This document shows positions 17,096 to 25,203 of a stretch of DNA of 64,000 nucleotides, in pieces. The translations under genes and the position numbers were made by a program. Origin of the DNA: Putridiphycobacter sp045107045 (lineage in GTDB: Bacteria > Bacteroidota > Bacteroidia > Flavobacteriales_D > Crocinitomicaceae); NCBI GenBank assembly GCA_045107045.1, contig JBGCFR010000030.1, forward strand, positions 73,460 to 137,459. Direction: 5' to 3'. Below the pieces are notes generated by a model. That model searched no databases and was not told the DNA's origin. It worked only from the letters and a program-made list of their open reading frames with translations. Every line of letters begins with the position of its first letter. Positions within the stretch are counted from its first letter, which is position 1.

Positions 17096-17989
17096 AACGT
17101 TTTTATGCTCAGACCAAATAATTTTGGTTTTAATTACGATACTAAAAGTACCAATCCTTTTCAAAATAACGTTAGTTTCAATCAAAAATCTATAGCGGAG
17201 AAAGCGATTATTGAATTTGATGAAATGATTGAAGTTTTAGTAAATGAAAATATTAATGTTCATGTATTTGAAGATGATAATAAAAATGTGAATCCAGATG
17301 CAGTTTTCTTAAATAATTGGTTAGCTGTTACTCCCGAAAAACAGCTTTGTTTATTTCCAATGTTTGCAAAATCTAGAAGAAAGGAGAGGAGAGGTGATAT
17401 TATTGAGTCATTGAAAAATGAAATCTTGATAAATAATACTTTAGATTTATCTCATTATGAAAAATCTGAAGTATTTTTAGAGAGTACAGGTTCTATTGTT
17501 TTAGATTATCAGAATAGAATAGCCTATGCATCTATTTCTGATAGAACTAATTCAAAACTTTTTGAAGCGTTTTGTACAGAGATAGATTTCGAAGGCTTTA
17601 GTTTTAATGCGTCTGATTTGAATGGACTGCCAATCTATCATACTAATGTTTTGCTTTCAATTGCTAACCAGTATGCCATCATCTGTTTAGATTGCATAGA
17701 GTCTAGCTTAGAACGTGCATTAATCGTCAAAATGCTAAAAAAAAGCGGAAAAGTAATCATAGAGATTTCCTTCACTCAATTGATGAATTATTCGGCTAAT
17801 TGTTTAGAGGTCTTTGATAGTAGTAATCAATCAAAATTAGTCATGAGTAAAACAGGTTATTCTGCTTTAAATTCATACCAAATTAAATCAATTAGATCAT
17901 ACTCTCCATTCGTTATTGTAGATATTCCTACCATTGAACAAGTTGGAGGAGGAAGTGCAAGGTGTATGATGATGGGAGTACCTTATTAG
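17081..17989 (+). CDS. ctlX: Amidinotransferase-fold hydrolase, CtlX family
   Basis: About 302 residues of the guanidino-modifying enzyme fold. The start at 17081 (MTGIHNVFMLRPNNFGFN) fits the family; ATGs at 17072 and 17105 are alternatives. Catalytic features are NPDAVFLNNWLA, the His-containing PIYHTNVLLSIANQYA, and the C-terminal nucleophile in GGGSARCMMMG. Members hydrolyse or transfer from guanidino or ureido substrates; CtlX is linked to citrulline or arginine breakdown, but the substrate here is inferred from family only. Its end shares four bases with the facing membrane-protein gene. Confidence 0.85.
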   Translation: MTGIHNVFMLRPNNFGFNYDTKSTNPFQNNVSFNQKSIAEKAIIEFDEMIEVLVNENINVHVFEDDNKNVNPDAVFLNNWLAVTPEKQLCLFPMFAKSRRKERRGDIIESLKNEILINNTLDLSHYEKSEVFLESTGSIVLDYQNRIAYASISDRTNSKLFEAFCTEIDFEGFSFNASDLNGLPIYHTNVLLSIANQYAIICLDCIESSLERALIVKMLKKSGKVIIEISFTQLMNYSANCLEVFDSSNQSKLVMSKTGYSALNSYQIKSIRSYSPFVIVDIPTIEQVGGGSARCMMMGVPY

Positions 17990-18597
17990 TTAAATGGGTA
18001 AATCACAATTCCGAATTTATAGTATAACTTAAAGCCGCTTAGTGTATTAAAGATGGGGTACTCGGGATTGTACTGTTCATTAAGAAAATCGTAAGACAGG
18101 ATAGCATTGAGATATGACTTTTTACCTAAGCTTCGGGTATAGCCAATTCCTGTCATAAAGCTTTTCGCATTGTAACTTACTGGTTCTGTCAAACTGGTAG
18201 AAGTGAAATTAGTTTTGTACAGATTAAAGCTAGATTCTATAACTAAAAAATCAAAAGGTCTATATCTCACAAAAATACCACCCCCGAATGTTGACCAAGA
18301 CTCAGATTGACCACCTAAATATTGAATTCGGTCATATTGAAATAGACTTAAAAATCCTGCTGAAACTTTGGGTATAAACTCATACCCAATTTGTGGTGAA
18401 GCATATATGTATAGACGATTCCCTAGTAATAGATTAACGCCAGAACCTACATATAAGTTTTCTTTTAAAGCATTCATGAATTTGTTATTCTTGTTATTTA
18501 CAACTGAGTCCTTTTCAGCTTCTTCAAGATCATATTGACCAAAGAGGATTGATGAGAATGTTAGGCAAATAATAAAGAAAATAAATTTCACTGACAT
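17986..18597 (-). CDS. Putative outer-membrane beta-barrel protein
   Basis: A 203-residue protein with a signal peptide (FIFFIICLTFSSILFGQ) and a mature part made of alternating beta strands: NLYVGSGVNLLLG, LYIYASPQIGYEF, GGGIFVRYRPFDFLVIE, SFMTGIGYTRSLG, ending with the strand GFKLYYKFGIVIYPF and a terminal aromatic near the end. This fits a small outer-membrane barrel of perhaps eight strands. Substrate unknown. It is the last gene of an operon with two alpha/beta hydrolases, overlapping the upstream one by 10 bases. Confidence 0.75.
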   Translation of the reverse strand: MSVKFIFFIICLTFSSILFGQYDLEEAEKDSVVNNKNNKFMNALKENLYVGSGVNLLLGNRLYIYASPQIGYEFIPKVSAGFLSLFQYDRIQYLGGQSESWSTFGGGIFVRYRPFDFLVIESSFNLYKTNFTSTSLTEPVSYNAKSFMTGIGYTRSLGKKSYLNAILSYDFLNEQYNPEYPIFNTLSGFKLYYKFGIVIYPFN

Positions 18598-19217
18598 ATT
18601 TTAAGTAAAGTTGATTGATCTATTTCATGTTTTCCATTAAAAACAAGTGTTGTGAAATTAACGCTTTTTTCTTCAAAAAATTTGATTTGCGCATCAATTT
18701 TTTTGATATCGTAATACGGATCTTTATCTCCTACCACAAAGTAATTTTCGGTAGATTGAAAATTTACTTCCCAATTTTGAGGTAAATCTGGTGGGAATAT
18801 TGCCCCCCACATTACAATGGAATTAGCATTGAAAGCACCATGTTGATGCCATCTTGAAGCAGTAGCTCCACCTTGAGAAAACCCTAACAATATTTTCTTC
18901 TTGAAAGAATGCATTTCGGAAATTTCTTTCCAGAGTTTATTTAGATATTGAATATAATCTTTAATGTCATCTTCTCTTTGTTCTTTGGTCATCCATGATG
19001 CACCAACTCTTCCTGAGCTTCCTTCTAGATAAAATCTATGCAAGCCTTCAGGAGCAACAATGTAATAGTCCTCTCCTAGTCCCTGAAATTTTTTTATAAA
19101 GAATCGACTTAATTGTCCGTATCCATGTAATGCAAAAATAATATGCTTTGCTTTTCCAGGGTTTCCGTAAGTAGAAAAGGCAGCTTTTTTCTTAACTGTA
19201 ATACTATTTTCTGTCAT
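18588..19217 (-). CDS. Alpha/beta hydrolase, esterase/phospholipase type
   Basis: A 209-residue cytoplasmic hydrolase. The oxyanion segment is FALHGYGQLSRFF, the nucleophile elbow is GFSQGGATASRW, the acid is in VVGDKDPYYD and the catalytic His is in FNGKHEIDQ. This is close to the carboxylesterase/phospholipase subgroup, which cuts short acyl esters. Substrate unknown. It overlaps the upstream hydrolase gene by 4 bases and the downstream membrane-protein gene by 10 bases, so three genes form one operon. Confidence 0.85.
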   Translation of the reverse strand: MTENSITVKKKAAFSTYGNPGKAKHIIFALHGYGQLSRFFIKKFQGLGEDYYIVAPEGLHRFYLEGSSGRVGASWMTKEQREDDIKDYIQYLNKLWKEISEMHSFKKKILLGFSQGGATASRWHQHGAFNANSIVMWGAIFPPDLPQNWEVNFQSTENYFVVGDKDPYYDIKKIDAQIKFFEEKSVNFTTLVFNGKHEIDQSTLLKICQ

Positions 19218-19957
19218 TTAAATAATTCGTTTAGGTATTCGGAAGAAATCTTTAAAACGTCCTTATTCTGATCTAAAAATGGAGTATGACCACAATTCAA
19301 AATGTATTTTGATACACTTTTAGAAATTTCATTTTCAAGTATATCTACTTGTTTTTTGCTACCATATTGATCTTTATCTCCTTGAATAATGAGAGAGGGA
19401 GCTTTTATTTTAGTCAATAAATTTCGCAATGTTTTTAAATTAAAATCAGGACGAAGCCATGTTTCGGCCCATGCACTGAAGACTGAGCTGTATTTATTTC
19501 CATGATATTTTTGAAGTCCATCTAATTTCCCATCATTAAAAGCTTTAATAGCAGTCTGAATACCTTTAAGTGTCATTTCTTCAACAATTACATGTGCAGC
19601 TTCAGAAATAATAGCTTTTATTGTTTTTGGATAGATTGCACCATAAGCTAAAGCTATACTGGCACCATCAGAGTGACCATATAAAATGATATTATCTAGC
19701 TTTAAATTTGTAATGAATTGGTGCAAGTCATGTGCTGCTTCAATTAAATATTCATTACTTCTGTCGGAAAGATCACCATGAGATTTACCATAGCCGGGTC
19801 TATCATAAACTAGACCCTTCATACCCACTACTTCGCATAGTTGCTCTGGATAATCTTTCCACGTTTCAATGCAGCCGAGTCCCTCATGTAAAAATATGAT
19901 AGTATTGGCAATGTTTGGCTTGTGATTGATATGTTTAAAATTAATTCTATTCATCAT
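19214..19957 (-). CDS. Alpha/beta hydrolase
   Basis: A 247-residue hydrolase of the fold-family of small esterases and C-C hydrolases. It shows IIFLHEGLGCIETWKDYPEQ (oxyanion loop), VYDRPGYGKSHG, the nucleophile elbow ILYGHSDGASIALAYG, the acid in IIQGDKDQYGS and the catalytic His in NCGHTPFLD. No signal peptide. The two adjacent ATGs at 19957 and 19954 directly abut the U-run of a terminator after efp. Expression of this operon may depend on read-through or on a start site inside the hairpin. Confidence 0.88.
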   Translation of the reverse strand: MMNRINFKHINHKPNIANTIIFLHEGLGCIETWKDYPEQLCEVVGMKGLVYDRPGYGKSHGDLSDRSNEYLIEAAHDLHQFITNLKLDNIILYGHSDGASIALAYGAIYPKTIKAIISEAAHVIVEEMTLKGIQTAIKAFNDGKLDGLQKYHGNKYSSVFSAWAETWLRPDFNLKTLRNLLTKIKAPSLIIQGDKDQYGSKKQVDILENEISKSVSKYILNCGHTPFLDQNKDVLKISSEYLNELFK

Positions 19958-19993
19958 AAAAAAAGCATCATAAATTAGATATGATGCTTTTTG
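19958..19993 (-). terminator. Rho-independent terminator downstream of efp
   Basis: Reading on the minus strand, AAAAGCATCAT and ATGATGCTTTT form a stem of 11 pairs with a 9-base loop, ending in a run of seven T just before the ATG of the alpha/beta hydrolase. It should stop efp transcripts. Its position makes a 5' attenuator for the following genes possible. Confidence 0.85.
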
Positions 19994-20012
19994 GGTACTG
20001 ATAAGTCATTAG

Positions 20013-20582
20013 TTAAGACTTTATTCTTTCAGAGTATATTCCGTTTCTTGTATCTACTTTAATTTTATCTCCTGTATCAATAAATAATGGCACCTTAATT
20101 TCTGCTCCTGTATCAATTGTTGCTGGTTTCATAGTATTAGTTGCTGTATCGCCTTTTATACCTGGTTCAGTATAAGTTATTTCAGCTTCTATAAAATCTG
20201 GTAGTTCAACAACAAGAGGTAACTCTTCTTCAGCATGAAAAATAATAGTGACATTAATTCCTTCCTTTAGGAATTCCTTTTTTTCAACCATTGTACTCTC
20301 AATAAAAACTTGCTCATAAGTTTCATTATTCATAAAGTGAAAGCCATCACTTTCCTGATAAAGATACTGATAGGTTCTAGTTTCAATTCTAACAACATCA
20401 ATTTTATGACCAGCAGAAAAAGTGTTGTCAAGAATTTTACCTGTTTCCACGTTTCTCATCTTAGTTCTAACAAAAGCAGGGCCTTTGCCAGGTTTAACGT
20501 GTTGAAATTCTGTTATAGTAAAAAGTTTGTCTTTAAACTTAATGCATAAACCATTTTTAATATCTGATGTGCTTGCTGCCAT
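20013..20582 (-). CDS. efp: Translation elongation factor P
   Basis: Helps ribosomes stalled at consecutive prolines. The 189-residue protein has the three-domain EF-P layout, with the tip loop HVKPGKGPAFVRT; Lys33 is the residue modified in many bacteria. The C-terminal domain ends TGDKIKVDTRNGIYSERIKS. It is the last gene of the lpxD-lpxC/fabZ-lpxA-efp operon, nine bases after lpxA, and is followed by a terminator. A modification enzyme (EpmA/YmfI type) is not in the window, so the state of Lys33 is not known. Confidence 0.96.
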   Translation of the reverse strand: MAASTSDIKNGLCIKFKDKLFTITEFQHVKPGKGPAFVRTKMRNVETGKILDNTFSAGHKIDVVRIETRTYQYLYQESDGFHFMNNETYEQVFIESTMVEKKEFLKEGINVTIIFHAEEELPLVVELPDFIEAEITYTEPGIKGDTATNTMKPATIDTGAEIKVPLFIDTGDKIKVDTRNGIYSERIKS

Positions 20583-20591
20583 TTTATAGTT

Positions 20592-21368
20592 TTAAATTAA
20601 TCCTTTGATTATTCCCTTGTCTGATTTATTAATAAAATCTGTTACTTGTTGTTTATATAGGGATGAAATTTTTTCATCTTCTAATTGCACTAATCCTTTC
20701 GTAATAGAATTATTCATTACGAAAAGAATTCTATAAATCGTTTCAATATCTTTAATTGTGTCGTCTTCAAGTCCTCGTCTTCTAAGACCTATCGAGTTTA
20801 CGCCTGCATAAGACAGTGGTTCCCTAGCTGCTCTAATAAAAGGAGGAACATCTTTTCTAACTCTCGACATTCCTGCAACAAATGCATGTTCTCCTATATT
20901 TACGAATTGTTGAACACCTACCATTCCTTCAATTATAGCCCAGTCGCCAATAGTACAGTGTCCTGCAATATTTGAGGTATTTGCTATCACTACATTATTT
21001 CCAAGCAGGCAGTCGTGACCAATATGCACGTAGCACATAAGAAGACAGTTTTTACCAATTACAGTTTTGTTTCTATCAACAGTTCCTCTATGAATAGTAA
21101 CTCCTTCCCGAATAACGGTACCATCACCTATCTCAGTGGTAGAATACTCGCCTTTAAATTTCAGGTCTTGTGGGACAGCTGAGATAATGGCTCCTGGAAA
21201 AATTTGACAATTCTTTCCAATTCTTGCACCTGGGTATATCGTCACATTTGGTCCAATAACTGTTCCTTCATCTATTTCAACATCTTCGTATATGGTAGAA
21301 AATGAAGCAATAGAAACATTTTCTCCAATTTTAGAATCTGGGTGGATATGTGCTAATTCACTGATCAT
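20592..21368 (-). CDS. lpxA: UDP-N-acetylglucosamine acyltransferase
   Basis: First committed acyl transfer in lipid A synthesis, moving a 3-hydroxyacyl chain from ACP to UDP-GlcNAc. The 258-residue protein is a left-handed beta-helix of hexapeptide repeats (IGENVSIASFSTIYEDVEID and onwards), with the catalytic His in the YVHIGHDCLLG and HRGTVDRN region and GMVGVQQFVNIGEHAFVAGMSRV. Length is normal. Its ATG overlaps the stop of lpxC-fabZ by four bases, so translation is coupled. Confidence 0.96.
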   Translation of the reverse strand: MISELAHIHPDSKIGENVSIASFSTIYEDVEIDEGTVIGPNVTIYPGARIGKNCQIFPGAIISAVPQDLKFKGEYSTTEIGDGTVIREGVTIHRGTVDRNKTVIGKNCLLMCYVHIGHDCLLGNNVVIANTSNIAGHCTIGDWAIIEGMVGVQQFVNIGEHAFVAGMSRVRKDVPPFIRAAREPLSYAGVNSIGLRRRGLEDDTIKDIETIYRILFVMNNSITKGLVQLEDEKISSLYKQQVTDFINKSDKGIIKGLI

Positions 21369-22768
21369 TCAGTTCTATCTTTTACAATTGATGCTAACAT
21401 TTCGGCTTCCATCACTGGTTGACCATTTACGTATGCAATTCCTCCCATATTGACTAGACCTCTTCGTATTGGCGAAATTAGTTTTAAGTCAAATACAATA
21501 GTGTCTCCAGGTCTTACCATTTGCTTAAATTTTACTTTATCTATTTTCATAAAGTAAGTGGAGTACAAATGTGGATCCTCAACTGAATTCAAAGCAAAGA
21601 TACCACCTACTTGTGCCATAGCTTCTATTTGAAGTACCCCAGGGAAAATTGGGTTTCCAGGGAAATGGCCTGTAAATTGAGGCTCATTCATGGTAATGTT
21701 TTTCACACCTACTATTCCGTCTTCTGTAATTTCCATTACTTTATCTACTAACAAGAATGGGTAGCGGTGAGGTAGCATTTTCTCAATGGCAACAGTATCA
21801 AAAAGCGGTTTAACTGACAAGTCAAAATACTTACCTTTTTTAGACTGCTTTTTAATTTGTTCTTTTAAAACTTTAGCAAACCTTACATTTCCACTATGAC
21901 CAGGACGAGCAGCCAATATATGCGCTTTAATTGGTTTGCCAACTAGAGCTAAATCTCCAACTATGTCTAATAGTTTATGCCGCGCTGGTTCGTTTTCAAA
22001 TTGAAGTTTGGTGTGATTTAATACGCCAATACCATCAACAGCTATGTCTAAGCTTTCTTTACCTAGTAGTTTCGCTAATTTATTAAGCTCTTCTTTATTA
22101 ATGTCTTCTCTTTCTACTAAAACTATGGCGTTGTCTAAATCACCTCCTTTTATCAGTCCATTTTTTGCAAGGAACTCAAGTTCTCTCAAGAAAACAAAAG
22201 TTCTGCAACTTGCAATTTCTGATTTGAATTGATTAATATTGAACATGCTAGCATGCTGTGTGCCTAGAACAGGTGAACGATAGTCAACCATTACTGTCAC
22301 ACGATATTCTTTATCAGGAATCGCTAAAAATTCAATTTCCTTATCTACGTCTTCCCACTTAATATTCTCTTCCAACTCAAAGTATTCTCGAATAGCATCT
22401 TGTTCAATTTTTCCGACTTTCTCAATGGCTTCAACATATTGTTTCGAGCTACCGTCTAAAATGGGTATTTCAGGTGCATCAATTTGAATTAATGCATTGT
22501 CAACTTGCAATGCATATAATGCAGCAAGAACATGTTCAGTAGTATAGACTTTAGCACCATTTTGCTCAAGTGTAGTCCCTCTCTCAGTAGAAACAACATT
22601 ATCAACGTCTGCTTTAATAATAGGTTGTTTCTCAATGTCAACACGCTGGAATTTATAACCATGATTTTCTGCAGCAGGTAATATTGTCATTTTAACAGTT
22701 TCGCCTGTATGCAATCCTACTCCAGTAAATTCAATAGTTTCTTTTAAAGTGCATTGTTTTTCACTCAT
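21365..22768 (-). CDS. lpxC-fabZ: Bifunctional LpxC deacetylase / FabZ dehydratase
   Basis: A fusion typical of Bacteroidota. Residues 1-310 are UDP-3-O-acyl-GlcNAc deacetylase, the committed step of lipid A synthesis, with zinc site TTEHVLAALYALQVDNALIQ, LDGSS and HKLLDIVGDLALVG and C-terminal AARPGHSGN. Residues about 320-467 are (3R)-hydroxyacyl-ACP dehydratase of fatty acid elongation, with LPHRYPFLLVDKV and GHFPGNPIFPGVLQIEAMAQ. The joining keeps two competing uses of 3-hydroxyacyl-ACP on one polypeptide. It lies between lpxD and lpxA with four-base overlaps at both ends. Confidence 0.96.
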   Translation of the reverse strand: MSEKQCTLKETIEFTGVGLHTGETVKMTILPAAENHGYKFQRVDIEKQPIIKADVDNVVSTERGTTLEQNGAKVYTTEHVLAALYALQVDNALIQIDAPEIPILDGSSKQYVEAIEKVGKIEQDAIREYFELEENIKWEDVDKEIEFLAIPDKEYRVTVMVDYRSPVLGTQHASMFNINQFKSEIASCRTFVFLRELEFLAKNGLIKGGDLDNAIVLVEREDINKEELNKLAKLLGKESLDIAVDGIGVLNHTKLQFENEPARHKLLDIVGDLALVGKPIKAHILAARPGHSGNVRFAKVLKEQIKKQSKKGKYFDLSVKPLFDTVAIEKMLPHRYPFLLVDKVMEITEDGIVGVKNITMNEPQFTGHFPGNPIFPGVLQIEAMAQVGGIFALNSVEDPHLYSTYFMKIDKVKFKQMVRPGDTIVFDLKLISPIRRGLVNMGGIAYVNGQPVMEAEMLASIVKDRTE

Positions 22769-23811
22769 GAATTATTTTTTAATTGTTTCAATTCGTCTTC
22801 TAAAGCTTTCAAGCGATCCATAATTTGCGGCAATCTTCTGAATCCCATATAAGATTTTTTATAGTCATCTGCCTCATAAGCTGGAGAGCCTAGCAGCATA
22901 ACACCTTCTTTTTTTATGGTTTTAGGTACACCAGCTTGTGCACCAATTAATGTACCGTCTGCTAAAGAAATATGACCAACAATACCAACTTGTCCACCAA
23001 CCATCATATTTTTTCCAAGTTTCGCTGACCCTGCAATACCAGTTTGCGCTGCAATAACTGTATTATCGCCAACTTCAACATTATGTCCTATTTGAACCAT
23101 ATTGTCAAGTTTCACCCCTTTCTTAATAATAGTAGAGCCTAAGGTAGCTCTATCTACACATGTATTTGCCCCTATTTCAACATGTTCTTCTAAAATAACA
23201 TTTCCAATCTGGGGTACTTTTTGGTAGTTGTTTTCACTATTTGGTGCAAACCCAAAACCATCAGCACCAATAACAGCTCCTGCATGAATTGTGCAACTAT
23301 TATTGACAATGCAACCTCTGTAAATAGTAACATTCGGGTAAATTTTAACATCACTTCCAATTTTCACCCCTTCTCCAATTACCGAATTTGCGTAAATATG
23401 AGTATTGTCTCCAACTACTGAATCCGCATCAATTACAACAAATTCGCCAATAAAAACATCTGCACCAATTTTAGCAGATTTAGATATTGAAGCACTCTTA
23501 GAAATATAGGGCTGCTTTTCAATTGCCTCGTTATATAATGCCAGTAACTTTGCAAAACAAGCGTATGCATCATCAACCTTAATTAAAGTACATGTACTTT
23601 TAACTGCTTTTGAAGGGTTAAATGTTTTATTAACAATAACTAATGAAGCATTGGTTTCGTATATGAAAGGCTCATATTTAGGATTAGATAAAAAAGAAAG
23701 TGTTCCATTTTTACCTTCTTCAATCTTAGACAAACCTGTAACAATCTGTTCGGGGTTACCGACAATCTCTCCTTCTAGTAATTGCGCAATTTGTTGTGCT
23801 GAAAATTCCAT
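22765..23811 (-). CDS. lpxD: UDP-3-O-(3-hydroxyacyl)glucosamine N-acyltransferase
   Basis: Third enzyme of lipid A synthesis. From the ATG at 23811 the protein has 348 residues: a small N-terminal uridine-binding domain (MEFSAQQIAQLLEGEIVG), then a hexapeptide-repeat beta-helix (ISKSASISKSAKIGADVFIG onward) with the catalytic His in QIGHNVEVGDNTVI, and a C-terminal helix. An upstream ATG at 23829 would add six residues, but the -7 box TATTTTTG overlaps it and ends five bases before 23811. So 23811 is preferred and the mRNA is probably leaderless. First gene of the lpx-efp operon. Confidence 0.94.
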   Translation of the reverse strand: MEFSAQQIAQLLEGEIVGNPEQIVTGLSKIEEGKNGTLSFLSNPKYEPFIYETNASLVIVNKTFNPSKAVKSTCTLIKVDDAYACFAKLLALYNEAIEKQPYISKSASISKSAKIGADVFIGEFVVIDADSVVGDNTHIYANSVIGEGVKIGSDVKIYPNVTIYRGCIVNNSCTIHAGAVIGADGFGFAPNSENNYQKVPQIGNVILEEHVEIGANTCVDRATLGSTIIKKGVKLDNMVQIGHNVEVGDNTVIAAQTGIAGSAKLGKNMMVGGQVGIVGHISLADGTLIGAQAGVPKTIKKEGVMLLGSPAYEADDYKKSYMGFRRLPQIMDRLKALEDELKQLKNNS

Positions 23812-23816
23812 TTGGT

Positions 23817-23824
23817 CAAAAATA
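23817..23824 (-). promoter_or_regulatory. Putative -7 box of lpxD operon (leaderless)
   Basis: Minus-strand TATTTTTG matches TAnnTTTG and ends five bases before the ATG at 23811. The expected transcript start coincides with the start codon. The -33 element is weak. Confidence 0.45.
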
Positions 23825-23906
23825 ATCATTCAACTTAAAAGTAAGCGCAATGAGGCACAAAAATGCTACTGAGTTATCAACAGGTTACTTGTAAAACTGA
23901 TTTAAA

Positions 23907-23932
23907 ATTCTTAAAAAGGTAATTTTAAGAAT
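23907..23932 (-). terminator. Possible AT-rich terminator after HD hydrolase gene
   Basis: Arms ATTCTTAAAA and TTTTAAGAAT pair perfectly over 10 bases with a six-base loop, overlapping the stop codon at 23925-23927. The stem has little GC and the following U-run is short, so termination strength is uncertain. Confidence 0.4.
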
Positions 23933-25157
23933 CGAAACATATAAAGTACTTCTCAACAGGAGATGAAAGTGCTGCAATATTGTAGTTGTCTGATGCTTTA
24001 CTTAGTTCTGTGATATTGCCATAACGATCAATTATTTTGATCTGCATAAAATTCTCTGTATATGCACTGTTACTTAGTTTCTGGGATATCAAGAAGTATC
24101 CAACATCTAAATCGTTAATTTGATGTTTTGTTTTCAATCTCTCCTTTTCCTCATTCAGACGTTCTTTACTAAAAGGAGTTTTGCTAATTTCGGTCTTAAA
24201 TAAGTGCCTAGCAATAATCCGTCTGCTAAGTTCGCTTAAAATTTTGTCAGAGTGACTTTGCCATACTTTTATAGAAACAATAATATCAGAATCATCAATA
24301 TTGGCAAAGTGTAGCAGTAAATCTGGGTTTTTTTCGAAATCTGAATTGGAAAAGTTATTTTCTAAGAACACTTTTAAACTTGGCGGGGCGAAAAGATTTT
24401 CTCCATTCATAAATAGTTCTTTAGCTCTTCTTAATGTGTTTCTTAGCATGTACTCTGATGCCACAACAGTCTTGTGCATATAGACTTGCCAGTACATAAT
24501 CCGTCTGGCGCTGATAAAGTTTTCGATTGAGTAAATTCCTTTTTCTGTTATGACCAGTTCATTATCACGAACATCTAACATTTTAATAATTCGCTCACTT
24601 CCAATTATTCCTTCTGAAACACCTGTAAAAAAACTATCTCGTTGAAGGTAGTCTAACCTGTCCATGTCAAGCTGACTTGAAACCAATTGATGTAGAAATT
24701 TTTTCGAGTAATTATTGGAGAAAATATCTATTGCTAATTTCAATTTACCATCAAATTCTTCATTTAATCTGTTCATAAATAAAATAGAGACAGATTCATG
24801 ATGAATACTTTTTAAGATTGTATGCTCAAGAGTATGTGAAAAAGGACCATGTCCAATATCATGCAATAGAATAGCAATTAAAGCAGCATTTTGCTCTTCG
24901 CCTGTTATTTCAACTCCTTTTTTTACAAGTGAGAAAAGTGCTTTTGACATTAAATGCATGGCTCCAATGGCATGATGAAACCTTGTATGGTTTGCACCAG
25001 GATAAACCAAATGTGATAAACCAAGTTGTTTGATTCTTCTCAAACGTTGGAAGTACGGGTGTTCAATTAGGTCATAAATTAATTCGTTCTGAATTGTAAT
25101 AAAACCATGAACAGGGTCGTTAATAATTTTTAACTTATTTACTGTAGTTGAAGACAA
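23925..25157 (-). CDS. HD-domain phosphohydrolase (SAMHD1/dGTPase-like)
   Basis: A metal-dependent phosphohydrolase of about 410 residues: metal ligands in HTRFHHAIGAMHL, the HD pair in LLHDIGHGPFSHTLEH, and the distal Asp in SQLDMDRLDYLQRDSFFTGV. The family includes dNTP triphosphohydrolases; the substrate here is unknown. An open frame continues to 25286, inside the divergent porX gene, but nothing upstream of NKLKIINDPVHGF resembles the family. A -7 box at 25182-25189 supports a start near it, so the TTG at 25157 is chosen (GTG at 25181 is less likely). It stands between lpxD and porX. Confidence 0.85.
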   Translation of the reverse strand: MSSTTVNKLKIINDPVHGFITIQNELIYDLIEHPYFQRLRRIKQLGLSHLVYPGANHTRFHHAIGAMHLMSKALFSLVKKGVEITGEEQNAALIAILLHDIGHGPFSHTLEHTILKSIHHESVSILFMNRLNEEFDGKLKLAIDIFSNNYSKKFLHQLVSSQLDMDRLDYLQRDSFFTGVSEGIIGSERIIKMLDVRDNELVITEKGIYSIENFISARRIMYWQVYMHKTVVASEYMLRNTLRRAKELFMNGENLFAPPSLKVFLENNFSNSDFEKNPDLLLHFANIDDSDIIVSIKVWQSHSDKILSELSRRIIARHLFKTEISKTPFSKERLNEEKERLKTKHQINDLDVGYFLISQKLSNSAYTENFMQIKIIDRYGNITELSKASDNYNIAALSSPVEKYFICFDS

Positions 25158-25176
25158 ATCAATATGATTACATTTA
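25148..25176 (+). promoter_or_regulatory. Putative porX promoter
   Basis: TTG at 25148-25150 and TACATTTA at 25169-25176 fit -33/-7 boxes with an 18-base spacer; the last base of the -7 box is A rather than G. Start of transcription would be near 25183, about 20 bases before the porX ATG. It overlaps the beginning of the divergent HD gene. Confidence 0.4.
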
Positions 25177-25181
25177 GACAC

Positions 25182-25189
25182 CAAAATTA
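25182..25189 (-). promoter_or_regulatory. Putative -7 box of HD hydrolase gene
   Basis: Minus-strand TAATTTTG matches TAnnTTTG, with a TTG (25211-25213) about 21 bases upstream. It predicts a transcript start near 25175 and supports the TTG start codon at 25157. It is interleaved with the divergent porX promoter. Confidence 0.4.
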
Positions 25190-25203
25190 ACAAAAAGAAC
25201 AAT

